Made by a program: the position numbers and the translations under genes
The notes under the pieces: generated by a model
The model's input: only the letters and a program-made list of their open reading frames with translations
What the model was told of the DNA's origin: nothing
The model's database searches: none
Assembly: GCA_029233925.1 (NCBI GenBank)
Contig: JARGOX010000004.1
Span: forward strand, 248,001 to 312,000
Source of the DNA: Rhizobiaceae bacterium
GTDB taxonomy: Bacteria > Pseudomonadota > Alphaproteobacteria > Rhizobiales > Rhizobiaceae
DNA: 64,000 nt
Direction: 5' to 3'
Shown: positions 37,463 to 47,342 of the stretch, one piece after another
How positions within the stretch are numbered: the stretch's first letter is position 1
Layout: each line of letters begins with the position of its first letter

Positions 37463-37491
37463 CAGCCGGGAAGACATGATCTTCCCAGCTG
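37463..37491 (-). terminator. Hairpin after the second L,D-transpeptidase gene
   Basis: CAGC-C-GGGAAGA (37463-37474) pairs with TCTTCCC-A-GCTG (37480-37491) around a 5-nt loop, 9 bp past the stop of the gene at 37500. There is no clear T-run, so it may be an RNA-stabilising or weak terminator hairpin. Confidence 0.55.
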
Positions 37492-37499
37492 GTCTGACT

Positions 37500-38249
37500 T
37501 CAGATCACCACAACTTTGGTGCCATTGTTGACGCGTTCATAAAGATCGACAACATCCTCATTGCGCATGCGAATGCAACCGGACGATACCGCACCACCAA
37601 TGGTCCAGGGCTGGTTCGTGCCGTGAATCCGGTACAGCGTCGAGCCGAGATAAAGCGCGCGCGCGCCCAGGGGATTGGCAGGGCCACCTGCAACAAATTG
37701 CGGCAGAATGCGTCCCTTTTTCTTTTCCCGGGCAATCATTTCCGAGGGTGGCCGCCAGTCCGGCCACAGGGCCTTGCGGCTCACTTTATGTGTTCCGGCC
37801 CATTCAAAGCCTGGCTTGCCGACACCAACACCGTAACGGCGCGCCGTGCCATTGCCCTCTACCAGATAGAGAAACCGGTTTGGCGTGTCGATGATGATCG
37901 TGCCGGGTTTGTGCCGGCTCTCATAGGACACGGTCTGGGGCAGATAAATCGGATTTATTGCCAACGCCTTCGGCTGACCAGCCGGCCGGGCCTTCTGGCG
38001 CACCGAGGCCACCTGCGTGGCTTTGCGCTGCCGGTTAACCTGCTGGCGCTGTTGGGCCTGGCGGTTTTGCCGCACAATTCTGCCCGCCCCGTGGGCGGTG
38101 CCGGGTTGGCGCAGTTGGGTGACCCAGGGTGCAGTCAAATCAGGGCTCAGCACCACAGGTGGTCGTTGACCATATCGTTCGCCGGCCGGTGCATGCACAG
38201 TCAATACACCAAGGCAAATCGAGGCGAGGAAAAACGTTTTCATGTTCAT
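37500..38249 (-). CDS. L,D-transpeptidase (YkuD family), second copy
   Basis: A 249-residue exported peptidoglycan L,D-transpeptidase. A signal peptide (MKTFFLASICLGVLTVHA) is followed by a ~90-residue Gln/Arg-rich region (RQNRQAQQRQQVNRQRK), then the YkuD domain with RPPSEMIAREKKKGR and [20 protein letters not shown]. The catalytic domain is very like that of the neighbour at 36603-37310, so the pair is an old tandem duplication. The basic linker, absent from the neighbour, could bind the wall or anionic polymers. ATG 38249 or 38243 could start it. Confidence 0.92.
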   Translation of the reverse strand: MNMKTFFLASICLGVLTVHAPAGERYGQRPPVVLSPDLTAPWVTQLRQPGTAHGAGRIVRQNRQAQQRQQVNRQRKATQVASVRQKARPAGQPKALAINPIYLPQTVSYESRHKPGTIIIDTPNRFLYLVEGNGTARRYGVGVGKPGFEWAGTHKVSRKALWPDWRPPSEMIAREKKKGRILPQFVAGGPANPLGARALYLGSTLYRIHGTNQPWTIGGAVSSGCIRMRNEDVVDLYERVNNGTKVVVI

Positions 38250-38468
38250 CGGACAGACTCACTACCTTTTGTCAGACACTGTTGTTCCAGCCGCGTTCCA
38301 TGGTTGAAAAACGCAGATAGAAGGGCTTTTGCCACCATCAACACTGCGGGGGGAAGAAGACTCAAAGGTGAATCGGGATGGATAAAAAGCGTTTCAACCG
38401 ATAAAGCTTCTGGCAAGGTTATCGGGCTGTTGATAAATCCGGTTAACAATCGGTAAAAGGTGAAAATC

Positions 38469-39101
38469 ATGCCAAACACAGGTCTGGTCGAGGGCGTAGA
38501 TGGAAAGTTGCGTTGCTTCTGGCACGGCAACAAGGATGATTATCTTCACTATCACGACACCGAGTGGGGACGTCCGGTTGGCAATGACACCCAATTGTTC
38601 GAGAAAATCTGTCTGGAGGGATTTCAGTCCGGACTTTCCTGGTTGACCATCCTGCGCAAGCGCGAGAATTTTCGCGCTGCCTTTGCCGGATTCGACATGG
38701 AGAAAGTGGCACGCTTCGACGCAGATGATGTGGAGCGCCTCGTCGCAGATGCCGGCATCATCCGCCATCGGGGCAAAATCAATTCGACAATCAACAATGC
38801 CCGGCGTGCACTGGAGCTTCGCGCAGAATTTGGTTCTCTGGCTTGCTACTTCTGGTCCCACGAGCCCAGCCCGTCGCAAAGACCGGCAAGCCTCGACGGA
38901 CAAACCGTGATGGCGCTGGCCAAAACGGATATTTCCGCAGCGATCTCGAAGGATCTGAAAAAACGCGGATGGAGCTTTGTCGGTCCGACAACGCTCTATG
39001 CCTTCATGCAGGCCATGGGCCTGGTCAATGATCACATCGAAGGTTGTTGCGTACGCGCGGAAGTCGAGGAACTGCGGCAAAACTTCACGCGTCCCGGCTG
39101 A
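38469..39101 (+). CDS. tag: DNA-3-methyladenine glycosylase I
   Basis: A 210-residue base-excision repair enzyme that removes 3-methyladenine from DNA. The family pattern is clear: LRCFWHG, HDTEWGRPV, LFEKICLEGFQSGLSWLTIL with the catalytic Glu region, GIIRHRGKI, SFVGPTTLYAFMQA and NDHIEGC. The Cys and His residues that bind structural zinc (CFW near the start, H and CC near the C-terminus) are present. ATG 38469 is preferred; GTG 38460 is also possible, both under an AAAAGG site. Confidence 0.95.
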   Translation: MPNTGLVEGVDGKLRCFWHGNKDDYLHYHDTEWGRPVGNDTQLFEKICLEGFQSGLSWLTILRKRENFRAAFAGFDMEKVARFDADDVERLVADAGIIRHRGKINSTINNARRALELRAEFGSLACYFWSHEPSPSQRPASLDGQTVMALAKTDISAAISKDLKKRGWSFVGPTTLYAFMQAMGLVNDHIEGCCVRAEVEELRQNFTRPG

Positions 39102-39253
39102 TCGCTGCCGACGCATGGCACGTATGGCTTTCATTGCACCGGCTGACAAAGACAATGTGCCTTGCTGCCATGCGGTCAATGGGTTAGGAAGTCGGCGTTT
39201 TGCAAATCATGCAATCAGCCACCCGACCAACCAGCAATGCCGGACACTGCACC

Positions 39254-40774
39254 ATGGGCGAGAAAAAGAAAAAACCGCAAAAATTGAAAGCCCGCCTGCC
39301 ACGCGGCTTTGCGGATCGTTCGCCTGAGGACATCCGCGCCACCGACGAGATGGTGGCCAATATTCGCAAGGTCTATGAACTCTACGGGTTTGATCCTGTC
39401 GAGACACCGATGTTCGAATATACCGATGCGCTGGGCAAGTTTCTTCCCGACAGCGACCGGCCGAATGAGGGTGTTTTTTCGCTGACCGATGACGATGATC
39501 AGTGGATGAGCCTTCGCTATGATCTGACAGCACCGCTGGCGCGTCATGTGGCTGAAAATTTCAACACGATTCAGCTTCCCTACCGCACCTATCGCGCCGG
39601 TTGGGTTTTTCGCAATGAAAAGCCGGGACCAGGCCGCTTCAGGCAATTCATGCAATTTGACGCCGATACGGTGGGCGCGCCCGGTGTGCAGGCCGACGCC
39701 GAAATGTGCATGATGATGGCCGATACGATGGAAGCGCTGGGAATTGGCCGGGGCGACTATGTCATTCGGGTCAACAACCGCAAGGTTCTCGACGGCGTGA
39801 TGGAGACCATCGGCATCAGCGGCGAAGACCATGCAGACACGCGTTTGTCGGTCTTGCGCGCCATCGACAAGCTGGACAAATTCGGTGTTGAAGGCGTGCG
39901 CCTCCTGCTCGGCGATGGTCGCAAGGATGAAAGCGGCGATTTCACCAAGGGTGCCGGTCTGGACAAGGCCGCAATAGATCGCGTCATAGGCTTTGTGGAG
40001 GCTGCCGGTGCCAATGGCGCTGAAACCATCGGCAATCTGACCGCCACGGTTGGCGATGGCAGCGCCCGAGGCGTTGAAGGCATTTCGGAATTGTCACAGA
40101 TGGCCTCGCTGTTTGCTGCCGCTGACTATGACGACACGCGCATCAAGATTGACCCTTCTGTGGTCCGCGGCCTCGAATATTACACCGGCCCGGTCTATGA
40201 GGCCGAATTGCTGTTCGACGTGACCAACGAAAAGGGCATCAGCGTTCAGTTCGGCTCAGTCGGTGGCGGCGGTCGTTACGATGGGCTCGTATCCCGTTTC
40301 ATGGGCCAGCCTGTACCGGCAACCGGCTTTTCAATCGGTGTCTCGCGGCTGATGACTGCGTTGAAAAACCTTGGGAAACTGGGGCAGGACGACGTGGCTG
40401 CACCGATCATTGTGTGCGTCATGGATCGCGACACCCAAAGCATGGGACATTACCAGCGTTTTGTCAGCGCATTGCGCAAGGCAGGCATTCGCGCCGAGAT
40501 GTACCAGGGCAACCCGAAAAATTTCGGCAAGCAATTGCAATATGCTGATCGCCGCGGCAGCCCGATCGCCATCATTCAGGGTTCTCAGGAACGTGAAGAA
40601 GGCACCGTGCAGATCAAGGACCTGCTGGAAGGCAAACGCCTGTCAGGCGAGATCGAGGACAATGCCGCCTGGCGCGCCGAAAGGCCTGCCCAGATTTCCG
40701 TGCCGGAAAAGGATCTTGTTGGCGAAGTTCAAAAGATACTCGCCATTCAAGCCGGGGATCGCAAGGCACACTGA
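39254..40774 (+). CDS. hisS: Histidyl-tRNA synthetase
   Basis: A 506-residue class II synthetase. It carries motif 2 [14 protein letters not shown], the histidine-specific [11 protein letters not shown] and motif 3 GGGGRYDGL. The anticodon-binding domain follows from about residue 395. ATG 39254 ([10 protein letters not shown]) opens the conserved region; ATGs at 39200 and 39209 would add unrelated residues. It is longer than E. coli HisRS (424), as in other alphaproteobacteria, whose enzyme accepts a tRNA-His lacking G-1; the tRNA-His at 61472-61548 agrees. hisZ begins 2 bp after the stop. Confidence 0.96.
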   Translation: MGEKKKKPQKLKARLPRGFADRSPEDIRATDEMVANIRKVYELYGFDPVETPMFEYTDALGKFLPDSDRPNEGVFSLTDDDDQWMSLRYDLTAPLARHVAENFNTIQLPYRTYRAGWVFRNEKPGPGRFRQFMQFDADTVGAPGVQADAEMCMMMADTMEALGIGRGDYVIRVNNRKVLDGVMETIGISGEDHADTRLSVLRAIDKLDKFGVEGVRLLLGDGRKDESGDFTKGAGLDKAAIDRVIGFVEAAGANGAETIGNLTATVGDGSARGVEGISELSQMASLFAAADYDDTRIKIDPSVVRGLEYYTGPVYEAELLFDVTNEKGISVQFGSVGGGGRYDGLVSRFMGQPVPATGFSIGVSRLMTALKNLGKLGQDDVAAPIIVCVMDRDTQSMGHYQRFVSALRKAGIRAEMYQGNPKNFGKQLQYADRRGSPIAIIQGSQEREEGTVQIKDLLEGKRLSGEIEDNAAWRAERPAQISVPEKDLVGEVQKILAIQAGDRKAH

Positions 40775-40776
40775 CC

Positions 40777-41907
40777 ATGCTCAACCAGCCGAAATTTGCC
40801 GACGATATCATGACGCTGTTTGCGCGGCGCAAGGCCCTGCCCGTCCATATACCTGTCATACAGCCAGCCGATCCGTTTCTGGATATGGCCGGGGAGGATT
40901 TGCGGCGGCGGATTTTCCTGACCGAAAGCGAGACCGGCGAAAGCCTTTGCCTGCGGCCGGAATTCACTATTCCCGTATGTCTGCGCCATATCGAGACTGC
41001 ATCGGGGACACCGCAGCGCTATGCCTATCTTGGACAGGTGTTTCGCCAGCGCCGTGATGGAGAAAACGAGTTCTATCAGGCCGGTATCGAAGACCTCGGC
41101 GATGCGGACATTGCCAAAGCCGACGCCCATGCCATCCGCGATGCCAGCGACACGCTGACAGCGGTGTTGCCCGGCATTGAACTGCATACGACATTGGGTG
41201 ACCAGACCGTCTTTGAAGCCGTGGTTGCGGCACTCGGCCTTCCCGATGGATGGCAGAGCCGGTTGATCCACGCATTCGGTGATCCGGTGCTTCTTGATGG
41301 CCTGCTGCAAAGTCTGTCGCAGGCATCCGGCAAGGTGCCGGGGATTGATGACAACGTCGCTGCGCTGCTGGACAGCGGCGACGAAGCCGGGTTGAGCAAA
41401 CTGATTGACAGGCAGATGGTCGCCACCGGCTATATGACCAACGCCAGCCGGACGCCGGCCGAAATTGCGCATCGTCTTGTGCAAAAAGCGCGATTGTCCA
41501 ATGCACGCCTGGATGCCAAGGCGCTTGATGTGCTGAAAACCTTTCTGGCGCTGGATACGCCGATGCGTGATGCAGCCGATGCCCTTGCAGCGTTTTCCCG
41601 CATTGCCGGGCTGGACCTTGATGCAGCACTGAGCATTTTCAATGCACGGGTGCAGGCGCTGGAAAGTGCAGGTTTTGACCTGTCATCAACCCGCTACCGG
41701 GCAGCCTTTGGTCGACCACTCGACTATTATACCGGGCTGGTCTTCGAAATGTCAGCGCAGGGCGCGGTGCTTGCCGGTGGTGGTCGTTTTGACCGCCTGC
41801 TGACACTTCTGGGTGCCAAAGCCGCAATTCCCTCTGTCGGCTTCTCCCTGTGGCTGGATCGCATTGCGGCAGCCGGAGCCGTCAAGTCCGAAAGGCCGTC
41901 GCAATGA
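40777..41907 (+). CDS. hisZ: ATP phosphoribosyltransferase regulatory subunit
   Basis: A 376-residue HisRS paralogue that lacks the anticodon-binding domain and aminoacylation activity. It binds HisG and confers feedback inhibition by histidine on the first step of histidine synthesis. Retained landmarks are [14 protein letters not shown] (motif 2 region), [12 protein letters not shown] and GGGRFDRLL. It follows hisS by 2 bp and overlaps hisG by 4 bp (ATGA), so synthesis of the two subunits is coupled. Confidence 0.95.
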   Translation: MLNQPKFADDIMTLFARRKALPVHIPVIQPADPFLDMAGEDLRRRIFLTESETGESLCLRPEFTIPVCLRHIETASGTPQRYAYLGQVFRQRRDGENEFYQAGIEDLGDADIAKADAHAIRDASDTLTAVLPGIELHTTLGDQTVFEAVVAALGLPDGWQSRLIHAFGDPVLLDGLLQSLSQASGKVPGIDDNVAALLDSGDEAGLSKLIDRQMVATGYMTNASRTPAEIAHRLVQKARLSNARLDAKALDVLKTFLALDTPMRDAADALAAFSRIAGLDLDAALSIFNARVQALESAGFDLSSTRYRAAFGRPLDYYTGLVFEMSAQGAVLAGGGRFDRLLTLLGAKAAIPSVGFSLWLDRIAAAGAVKSERPSQ

Positions 41908-42608
41908 GTGTGACCATCGCACTGCCGTCAAAGGGCCGGATGAAAGACGATGCCATGGCAATCTTTGCCCGCGCCGGGCTGGAGATCGTCAATATCGGCA
42001 ATGAGCGTTCCTATCGCGGTGTGATCACCGGCATGGATGGGGCTGAGGTCGCATTTCTGTCTGCCGGGGAAATCGCCCGGGAACTTGGCAATGGCAATAT
42101 TGATATGGGGGTCACCGGCGAAGATCTGGTGCGTGAAGACCTCAGTGCCGCAGATGAACGCGTGACGTTTTGCGCCCGCCTCGGCTTTGGTCATGCCGAT
42201 GTGGTTGTGGCGGTTCCGGACGTCTGGCTTGATGTTGATACCATGGCCGATCTCGGCGACGTGGCAGCGGATTTTCGCGCCCGTCACGGACGCCGCCTGC
42301 GCATTGCCACCAAGTACTGGCGGCTGACCCAGCAGTTTTTCTCCGCCCAGCACGGCATTCAGGTCTATCGCATCGTCGAGAGTCTGGGCGCAACCGAGGG
42401 TGCCCCGGCTTCCGGACAGGCCGATATCATCGTGGATATCACCTCCACAGGCTCGACCCTGCTGGCCAATCACCTGAAGATTCTCTCCGACGGCATCATC
42501 CTGCAGTCGGAGGCCTGCCTGGTGCGTTCGCGCAGCGATGTCCGGTCGGCTTCGGACGAGGTGTTGCTGGACGATATCGTCCAGAGAGTACGGACGATTG
42601 CGGCCTGA
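41904..42608 (+). CDS. hisG: ATP phosphoribosyltransferase, short form
   Basis: A 234-residue catalytic subunit for the first committed step of histidine synthesis (ATP + PRPP to phosphoribosyl-ATP). It is the short HisG type, lacking the C-terminal regulatory domain and thus needing HisZ, which is encoded directly upstream. Motifs are IALPSKGRM at the N-terminus, GVTGEDLV, and the PRPP-binding [14 protein letters not shown] 41904 overlaps the hisZ stop. It is convergent with glcF, 23 bp away. Confidence 0.96.
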   Translation: MSVTIALPSKGRMKDDAMAIFARAGLEIVNIGNERSYRGVITGMDGAEVAFLSAGEIARELGNGNIDMGVTGEDLVREDLSAADERVTFCARLGFGHADVVVAVPDVWLDVDTMADLGDVAADFRARHGRRLRIATKYWRLTQQFFSAQHGIQVYRIVESLGATEGAPASGQADIIVDITSTGSTLLANHLKILSDGIILQSEACLVRSRSDVRSASDEVLLDDIVQRVRTIAA

Positions 42609-42631
42609 CGCGCTATCTGCATAGAGACCTT

Positions 42632-43951
42632 TCACACTTTTTCGGAAATGCCTCGCAACTCTTCTGGCTTTGGACCGCCATAGGCCCAGTCGAGCAGTTT
42701 GACGGTGTGGACCACCGGCAGGCCGCTGCCCTGGGCGATCTGGGTGAGGCAGCCGACATTGCCGGCGGCGACCAGATCGGCGCCGGTTGCTTCGATATTA
42801 CCGACCTTGCGGTCGCGCAGGCTGAGCGCAATCTCCGACTGCATGATGTTGTAGGTTCCGGCCGAGCCACAGCACAAATGGCCTTCAGCCGGTTCGCGCA
42901 CATCGAAGCCCGCCGCCTTCAACAGGTCTTTCGGCTGACGGGTGATTTTTTGCCCATGCTGCAGGGAACAGGCTGAGTGGTAGGCAACGCTCAGGCCGGT
43001 TTCAATAACGGGTGCGGGCATTTCAAGCGTTGCCAGATATTCAGTGACATCCTTTGCCAAAGCCGAAACTGTAGCGGCTTTCTCGGCGTAAAGCGGATCA
43101 TCACGCAGCATATAGCCGTAATCCTTGATCGTCGTTCCACAGCCGGAGGCCGTGATGATAATGGCATCGAGACCACCATTGCCCACTTCGCGCATCCACA
43201 CATCGACATTGCGGCGCGCAGATGCCAGGGCCTGCTCCTCGCGGCCCATATGATGGACCAGCGAACCACAGCATCCTTCGCCAGCCGGGACAACCACCTC
43301 CACATTCAGACGATTGAACAAACGAATGGCAGCAGCATTGGTGTCGGGTTCAAGAACCGATTGCGCGCAGCCTGCAAGGATGGCCACACGTCCGGCCGTC
43401 TTGCCCGCAGCCGTGTAGGTGCCTTTTTCAACCTGCATTTCTCGCGGTGCAATCCTGTCGGGCGCCAAATCCAGCATCGCTCCGACCGGCTGCAAACCGG
43501 GCATTCTTTTGAACAATCCTGCAAAAGGACGGGCAAACCGGGCCAGATTGAGAGCCAGGCGAAAGCGCTCGGGAAAAGGCAGGACCCAGGCCAGCATGGC
43601 ACGATTCAAACGGTTGAGCACCGGTCTTTTATAGGTCTTTTCGATGTGCGCCCGGGCGTGGTCCACCAGATGCATGTAGTGAACACCCGAAGGGCATGTG
43701 GTCATGCAGGCCAGACAGGACAGGCAGCGATCCACATGTTTGACAATCTGCTCATCGGCCGGACGGTCATTTTCCAGCATGTCCTTGATCAGATAGATCC
43801 GGCCACGCGGGCTGTCGAGCTCATTGCCCAGCGTCACATAGGTCGGGCAGGTGGCCGTGCAAAATCCGCAATGGACGCATTTGCGCAATATCTTTTCGGC
43901 TTCGGCAACGCCTGAATCGGCAAGCTGAGCGGCCGAGAAATGTGTCTGCAT
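42632..43951 (-). CDS. glcF: Glycolate oxidase, iron-sulfur subunit
   Basis: A 439-residue subunit of the GlcDEF complex that passes electrons from glycolate oxidation to the membrane. Two [4Fe-4S] motifs lie near the N-terminus, CVHCGFCTATCP and CLSCLACMTTCP. Two CCG domains follow, with GCCGSLVHH and HLCCGSAGTYN. ATG 43951 (MQTHFSAAQLAD) begins the conserved part. It is the last gene of the minus-strand operon and is separated from glcE by a small membrane-protein gene, whereas glcE and glcF are adjacent in E. coli. Confidence 0.96.
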   Translation of the reverse strand: MQTHFSAAQLADSGVAEAEKILRKCVHCGFCTATCPTYVTLGNELDSPRGRIYLIKDMLENDRPADEQIVKHVDRCLSCLACMTTCPSGVHYMHLVDHARAHIEKTYKRPVLNRLNRAMLAWVLPFPERFRLALNLARFARPFAGLFKRMPGLQPVGAMLDLAPDRIAPREMQVEKGTYTAAGKTAGRVAILAGCAQSVLEPDTNAAAIRLFNRLNVEVVVPAGEGCCGSLVHHMGREEQALASARRNVDVWMREVGNGGLDAIIITASGCGTTIKDYGYMLRDDPLYAEKAATVSALAKDVTEYLATLEMPAPVIETGLSVAYHSACSLQHGQKITRQPKDLLKAAGFDVREPAEGHLCCGSAGTYNIMQSEIALSLRDRKVGNIEATGADLVAAGNVGCLTQIAQGSGLPVVHTVKLLDWAYGGPKPEELRGISEKV

Positions 43952-43976
43952 GGAATGCGTCCTTGATGGTGTCGGT

Positions 43977-44384
43977 TCAAACGAGCCAGGTAAGCGGATC
44001 GGCGATGGGCTCATTGCGGCCGACGATCTGCAGGCCCTTGATACAGCGGATAATGAACCAGACGGCAACGGCGATCATCAGCAGGAAGCCTATGCCGACA
44101 AAGGCCAGGACCAGACATATGATGGAATAGACAATGCCAATCCAGAAGGTGCGGATCGCATAGGTGTAATGGCTATCGATCCAGTCTTCGGACTTGCCGC
44201 GGTTCACATAGGCAAACACCAGACCGATGAGCACCGTGATGCCGATGGCCATGCTGACAAGATAGAGAATGTAAACCAGTTGTGCATTCTTCTGGCCGGG
44301 CTCGATCAGGCTTTGTGAATCATTGCCCTGGTTTTGGGGGTGCCGGTTTTGCGGTTGTCGGCTTTCAGGCTGCTGTTCGCTCAT
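43977..44384 (-). CDS. Small membrane protein (DUF4870-like) inside the glycolate oxidase operon
   Basis: A 135-residue protein. Residues 1-35 are hydrophilic and Gln/Asn-rich (ESRQPQNRHPQNQ); three to four hydrophobic segments follow (LVYILYLVSMAIGITVLIGL, then FWIGIVYSIICLVLAFVGIG and MIAVAVWFIIRCIKG). The segment order and WIDSHYTYAIRTFW resemble small bacterial DUF4870-like membrane proteins. ATG 44384 has a GGGAGAG site. It lies 52 bp after glcE and 25 bp before glcF on the same strand. Function is unknown; anchoring the GlcDEF complex is a guess from position. Confidence 0.75.
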   Translation of the reverse strand: MSEQQPESRQPQNRHPQNQGNDSQSLIEPGQKNAQLVYILYLVSMAIGITVLIGLVFAYVNRGKSEDWIDSHYTYAIRTFWIGIVYSIICLVLAFVGIGFLLMIAVAVWFIIRCIKGLQIVGRNEPIADPLTWLV

Positions 44385-44436
44385 CAGATTTTCTCTCCCT
44401 CGTTCTTGAATTGGGTGTGGGCGTTGCGCTAATTTA

Positions 44437-45669
44437 TCACAACTCGATGCCCATGCGCCCTGGATTGAGGATAAATTCCGGATCAAATTGCTGTTTGAGG
44501 CGGCGGGTCAGCGCTGCAAGCGGCGCCTCTTGCGGCTCGAATACGGGGTATTCATTGCGCATGCTGCCGCTGGCACGGATCATCGTCGCATGGCCGCTGC
44601 CCAGCGTCCTGATTGACGCACGCACCAGATCCGCTTCGCCATCAGCCTCCATACGCAACCAGACAAGCCCACCCTGCCAGTCATAATAGGCATCAATGCC
44701 GGCATGCAAACGCAGGGATGCCACCAATTTGTGCCCGTCACCGGGCGCAACGGATACCCGCCATATGACACGCTCCGTATCATCACTGAACGGTTTGACA
44801 TCGCGGATTTCCTGCCACAGCACCTGGGTGGATTGCGCATCCAGACGATGGCATTCACCCATGGGGCTGAAAGCTTCGATCAATTTGCCAAGCCGGTAAT
44901 CAACGGAAGGCGCAAACCCCTCAACCCGCAGGACGGTCGCTGCGCCTTCGGGAAGCCCGCCGTCCAGAAACTTCGCAGCGACGCTTTCGGGCAGATGCGC
45001 CGCTGAAGAGACCTCGGCGTTTGAGCCCATGGCCCGCGCCATGACATCGCCGGCCTGGGCGTCGTCGAGATTGCTGACAACGAGTGTTTCCTGCGTTTCA
45101 GCCCGCGGCATGACCTTGAAGGTCAGTTCGGTAAAGGCTGCAAGCGTGCCCCAGGAGCCGGACAGGCCTCTGGAAAGATCATATCCGGTTACATTCTTGA
45201 CCACCCGGCCGCCGGACTTGATGAGATCGCCGCGTCCGGTAACCGCGCGTATGCCCAGCACATGATCACGGGCAGCGCCTGCCTTGAGACGCCGGGGTCC
45301 CGACAGGTTTGTCGCCAGCACGCCGCCAATGGTGCCCCGTCCGGCGCTGTTCAGGCCCAGCAATGGGCGATAATCCATCGGCTCGAACTGCAGTTCCTGA
45401 TTGTTCTTCGCCAGCAAGGCCTCGATCTCGTCCAGAGCGGTTCCCGCCTTTGCGGTCAGGACCAGTTCCTCCGGCTCATAGAGTGTCACGCCCGTAAGGC
45501 CAGAAAGATCAAGACAATGGGCCACCTGCATGGGGCGCCCAATGGACTGCTTCGAGCCGTGGCCACGCACCTCAATGGGCGTGCGTTCCGAAATCGCCCA
45601 TTGCACGGCGTCCAGGACATCCTTTTCATCGCGGGGGTGGAGCGCCGGGTTTTGTGTGTTGTCAGCCAT
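44437..45669 (-). CDS. glcE: Glycolate oxidase, FAD-binding subunit GlcE
   Basis: A 410-residue flavoprotein subunit of glycolate oxidase with the FAD_binding_4 fold: PIEVRGHGSKQSIGRP near residue 30, then GRGTIGGVLATNLSGPRRL, GRGDLIKSGGRVVKNVTGYD and SWGTLAAFTELTFKVMP. The C-terminal FNPGRM-like ending (ILNPGRMGIEL) is typical of the family. It begins 13 bp after glcD. With GlcD and GlcF it oxidises glycolate to glyoxylate and feeds the respiratory chain. Confidence 0.95.
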   Translation of the reverse strand: MADNTQNPALHPRDEKDVLDAVQWAISERTPIEVRGHGSKQSIGRPMQVAHCLDLSGLTGVTLYEPEELVLTAKAGTALDEIEALLAKNNQELQFEPMDYRPLLGLNSAGRGTIGGVLATNLSGPRRLKAGAARDHVLGIRAVTGRGDLIKSGGRVVKNVTGYDLSRGLSGSWGTLAAFTELTFKVMPRAETQETLVVSNLDDAQAGDVMARAMGSNAEVSSAAHLPESVAAKFLDGGLPEGAATVLRVEGFAPSVDYRLGKLIEAFSPMGECHRLDAQSTQVLWQEIRDVKPFSDDTERVIWRVSVAPGDGHKLVASLRLHAGIDAYYDWQGGLVWLRMEADGEADLVRASIRTLGSGHATMIRASGSMRNEYPVFEPQEAPLAALTRRLKQQFDPEFILNPGRMGIEL

Positions 45670-45682
45670 GAATTGCAGTCAC

Positions 45683-47179
45683 CTAAAATCGCGGAATGTC
45701 GGGAAACGGCAATTGACCGCGCGAGATATGCATACGGCCCATTTCGGCGCAATTGCGTAGCTCGGGAAAGACTTTGCCCGGATTGAGCAGATGCAGATCG
45801 TCAAAGGCGCATTTCACCCGTATCTGCTGATCCAGGTCATCCTTGCTGAACATGGCAGGCATGAGATCGCGTTTTTCAACGCCCACGCCGTGCTCACCAG
45901 TCAAAACACCGCCGACCTCCACGCAGAGCCGCAAAATGTCACTGCCAAAATCCTCAGCCTTTTGCAATTCTCCAGGCTTGTTGGCGTCATAAAGGATGAG
46001 CGGGTGCAGATTGCCGTCCCCCGCATGGAAGACATTGGCAACGGCCAGGCCATATTTTTCAGACATGGCACGCATGCCGGCCAGCACTTTCGGCAGGGCC
46101 TTTCTGGGAATTGTCCCGTCCATGCAATAATAATCCGGCGAAATGCGCCCAATGGCCGGGAAAGCCGCCTTGCGACCGGCCCAGAAGGTTTGCCGCTCTT
46201 CTTCGCTTGTCGATATGCGCGACATGGTCGCACCGTTGTGATTGGCAATCTCCACCACCCGGCTGATCAGAAACGCCACCTCGGCCTCCGGCCCATCCAG
46301 TTCGACGATCAGCAGGGCCTCCACGCCGAGCGGATAGCCGGCATGGACAAAATCCTCCGCCGCCTGAATGGCCAGTCGGTCCATCATTTCAATACCGCCG
46401 GGGATGATTCCGGCGCCAATGACATCGGCGACGCATTGACCGGCTTCTTCACTGGAGGCAAAACCAATGAGAATTGCCCGTGCAGTCTCGGGTTTTTGCA
46501 GGATACGGACCGTGACTTCGGTCACCACGGCCAAAAGGCCCTCTGAGCCGGTGATCAAACCCAGAAGGTCGTAGCCGGTGCTGTCGAGATGGCGTCCGCC
46601 AAGACGAATGACCTCTCCGGTGATCAGCACCATTTGCACACCGAGCACATTGTTTGTCGTCAGTCCGTATTTCAGGCAATGCACGCCGCCGGCATTTTCC
46701 GCAACATTGCCACCAATGGAACAGGCAATTTGCGATGACGGGTCGGGCGCGTAATAAAAACCATTGCCCGCCACCGCATTGGTGATGCCGAGATTGGTCA
46801 CACCGGGCTGCACCACGGCAACCCGGTTGGGGTAGTCGATATCCAGCACCCGATTGAACCGCGACATCACCAGCAAAACCGCATCTTCCAGCGGCAATGC
46901 GCCGCCGGAAAGGGAGGTGCCCGATCCGCGCGGGACAACCCTGATCTTGTTTTCGTGGCAATAGCGCAGAATGGAAGATACCTGCTCAACGGTTTGCGGC
47001 AGCACTACAACGAGCGGCAATTGCCGATAGGCTGTCAGACCATCGGTTTCAAAGGCCCGCATTTCGTTGGTGGCATCGACAACACCCTCACCCGAAACGA
47101 TGTCCCGGAGATCGGCAACGATCTGCTCGCGTCTTTCGAGAACCTCGGCATAGGGTTCTGGCATTTTGGGCGATGTCAT
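45683..47179 (-). CDS. glcD: Glycolate oxidase, catalytic FAD-linked subunit GlcD
   Basis: A 498-residue flavoprotein. The FAD domain has VVPRGSGTSLSGGALP, QPGVTNLGI, PSSQIACSIGGNVAENAGG and LLGLITGSEGLLAVVTEVTV. The C-terminal FAD-oxidase domain contains NVFHAGDGNLHPLILYD and GEHGVGVEKRDLMP. D-lactate dehydrogenases share the fold, but the glcE and glcF neighbours make glycolate the likely substrate. It is first in the operon and divergent from a LysR gene over 163 bp. Confidence 0.95.
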   Translation of the reverse strand: MTSPKMPEPYAEVLERREQIVADLRDIVSGEGVVDATNEMRAFETDGLTAYRQLPLVVVLPQTVEQVSSILRYCHENKIRVVPRGSGTSLSGGALPLEDAVLLVMSRFNRVLDIDYPNRVAVVQPGVTNLGITNAVAGNGFYYAPDPSSQIACSIGGNVAENAGGVHCLKYGLTTNNVLGVQMVLITGEVIRLGGRHLDSTGYDLLGLITGSEGLLAVVTEVTVRILQKPETARAILIGFASSEEAGQCVADVIGAGIIPGGIEMMDRLAIQAAEDFVHAGYPLGVEALLIVELDGPEAEVAFLISRVVEIANHNGATMSRISTSEEERQTFWAGRKAAFPAIGRISPDYYCMDGTIPRKALPKVLAGMRAMSEKYGLAVANVFHAGDGNLHPLILYDANKPGELQKAEDFGSDILRLCVEVGGVLTGEHGVGVEKRDLMPAMFSKDDLDQQIRVKCAFDDLHLLNPGKVFPELRNCAEMGRMHISRGQLPFPDIPRF

Positions 47180-47207
47180 CCGGCACTCCGTTCACATATC
47201 GGCTTAT

Positions 47208-47217
47208 AATTGGTCAA
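47208..47217. promoter_or_regulatory. Putative GntR-family operator upstream of glcD
   Basis: AATTGGTCAA is the reverse complement of the TTGACCAATT found upstream of the GntR gene at 49683-49692. It lies 28 bp upstream of the glcD ATG, in the divergent glcD/LysR spacer. AATTGGT/ACCAATT half-sites are typical of FCD regulators such as LldR and PdhR. A near-direct repeat GGTCAATAT / AGTCAATAT (47212-47220, 47229-47237) overlaps it. The role is inferred. Confidence 0.4.
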
Positions 47218-47342
47218 TATATTTTACCAGTCAATATCTCTCTGCCGATTTACCGTTGCATGTTGCTGCCTTAACGGACCATACATCTTGCAAAAGAGGC
47301 AGGTCAGCACAGAAGATAGCAGGTTTCAGGGGAGTTGGATGC

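Noticed and set aside
47166..47342. N-terminal extension of the LysR gene to 47166
   Set aside because: The extension overlaps the glcD start and operator-like sequences and has no LTTR similarity; the helix-turn-helix begins right after ATG 47343.
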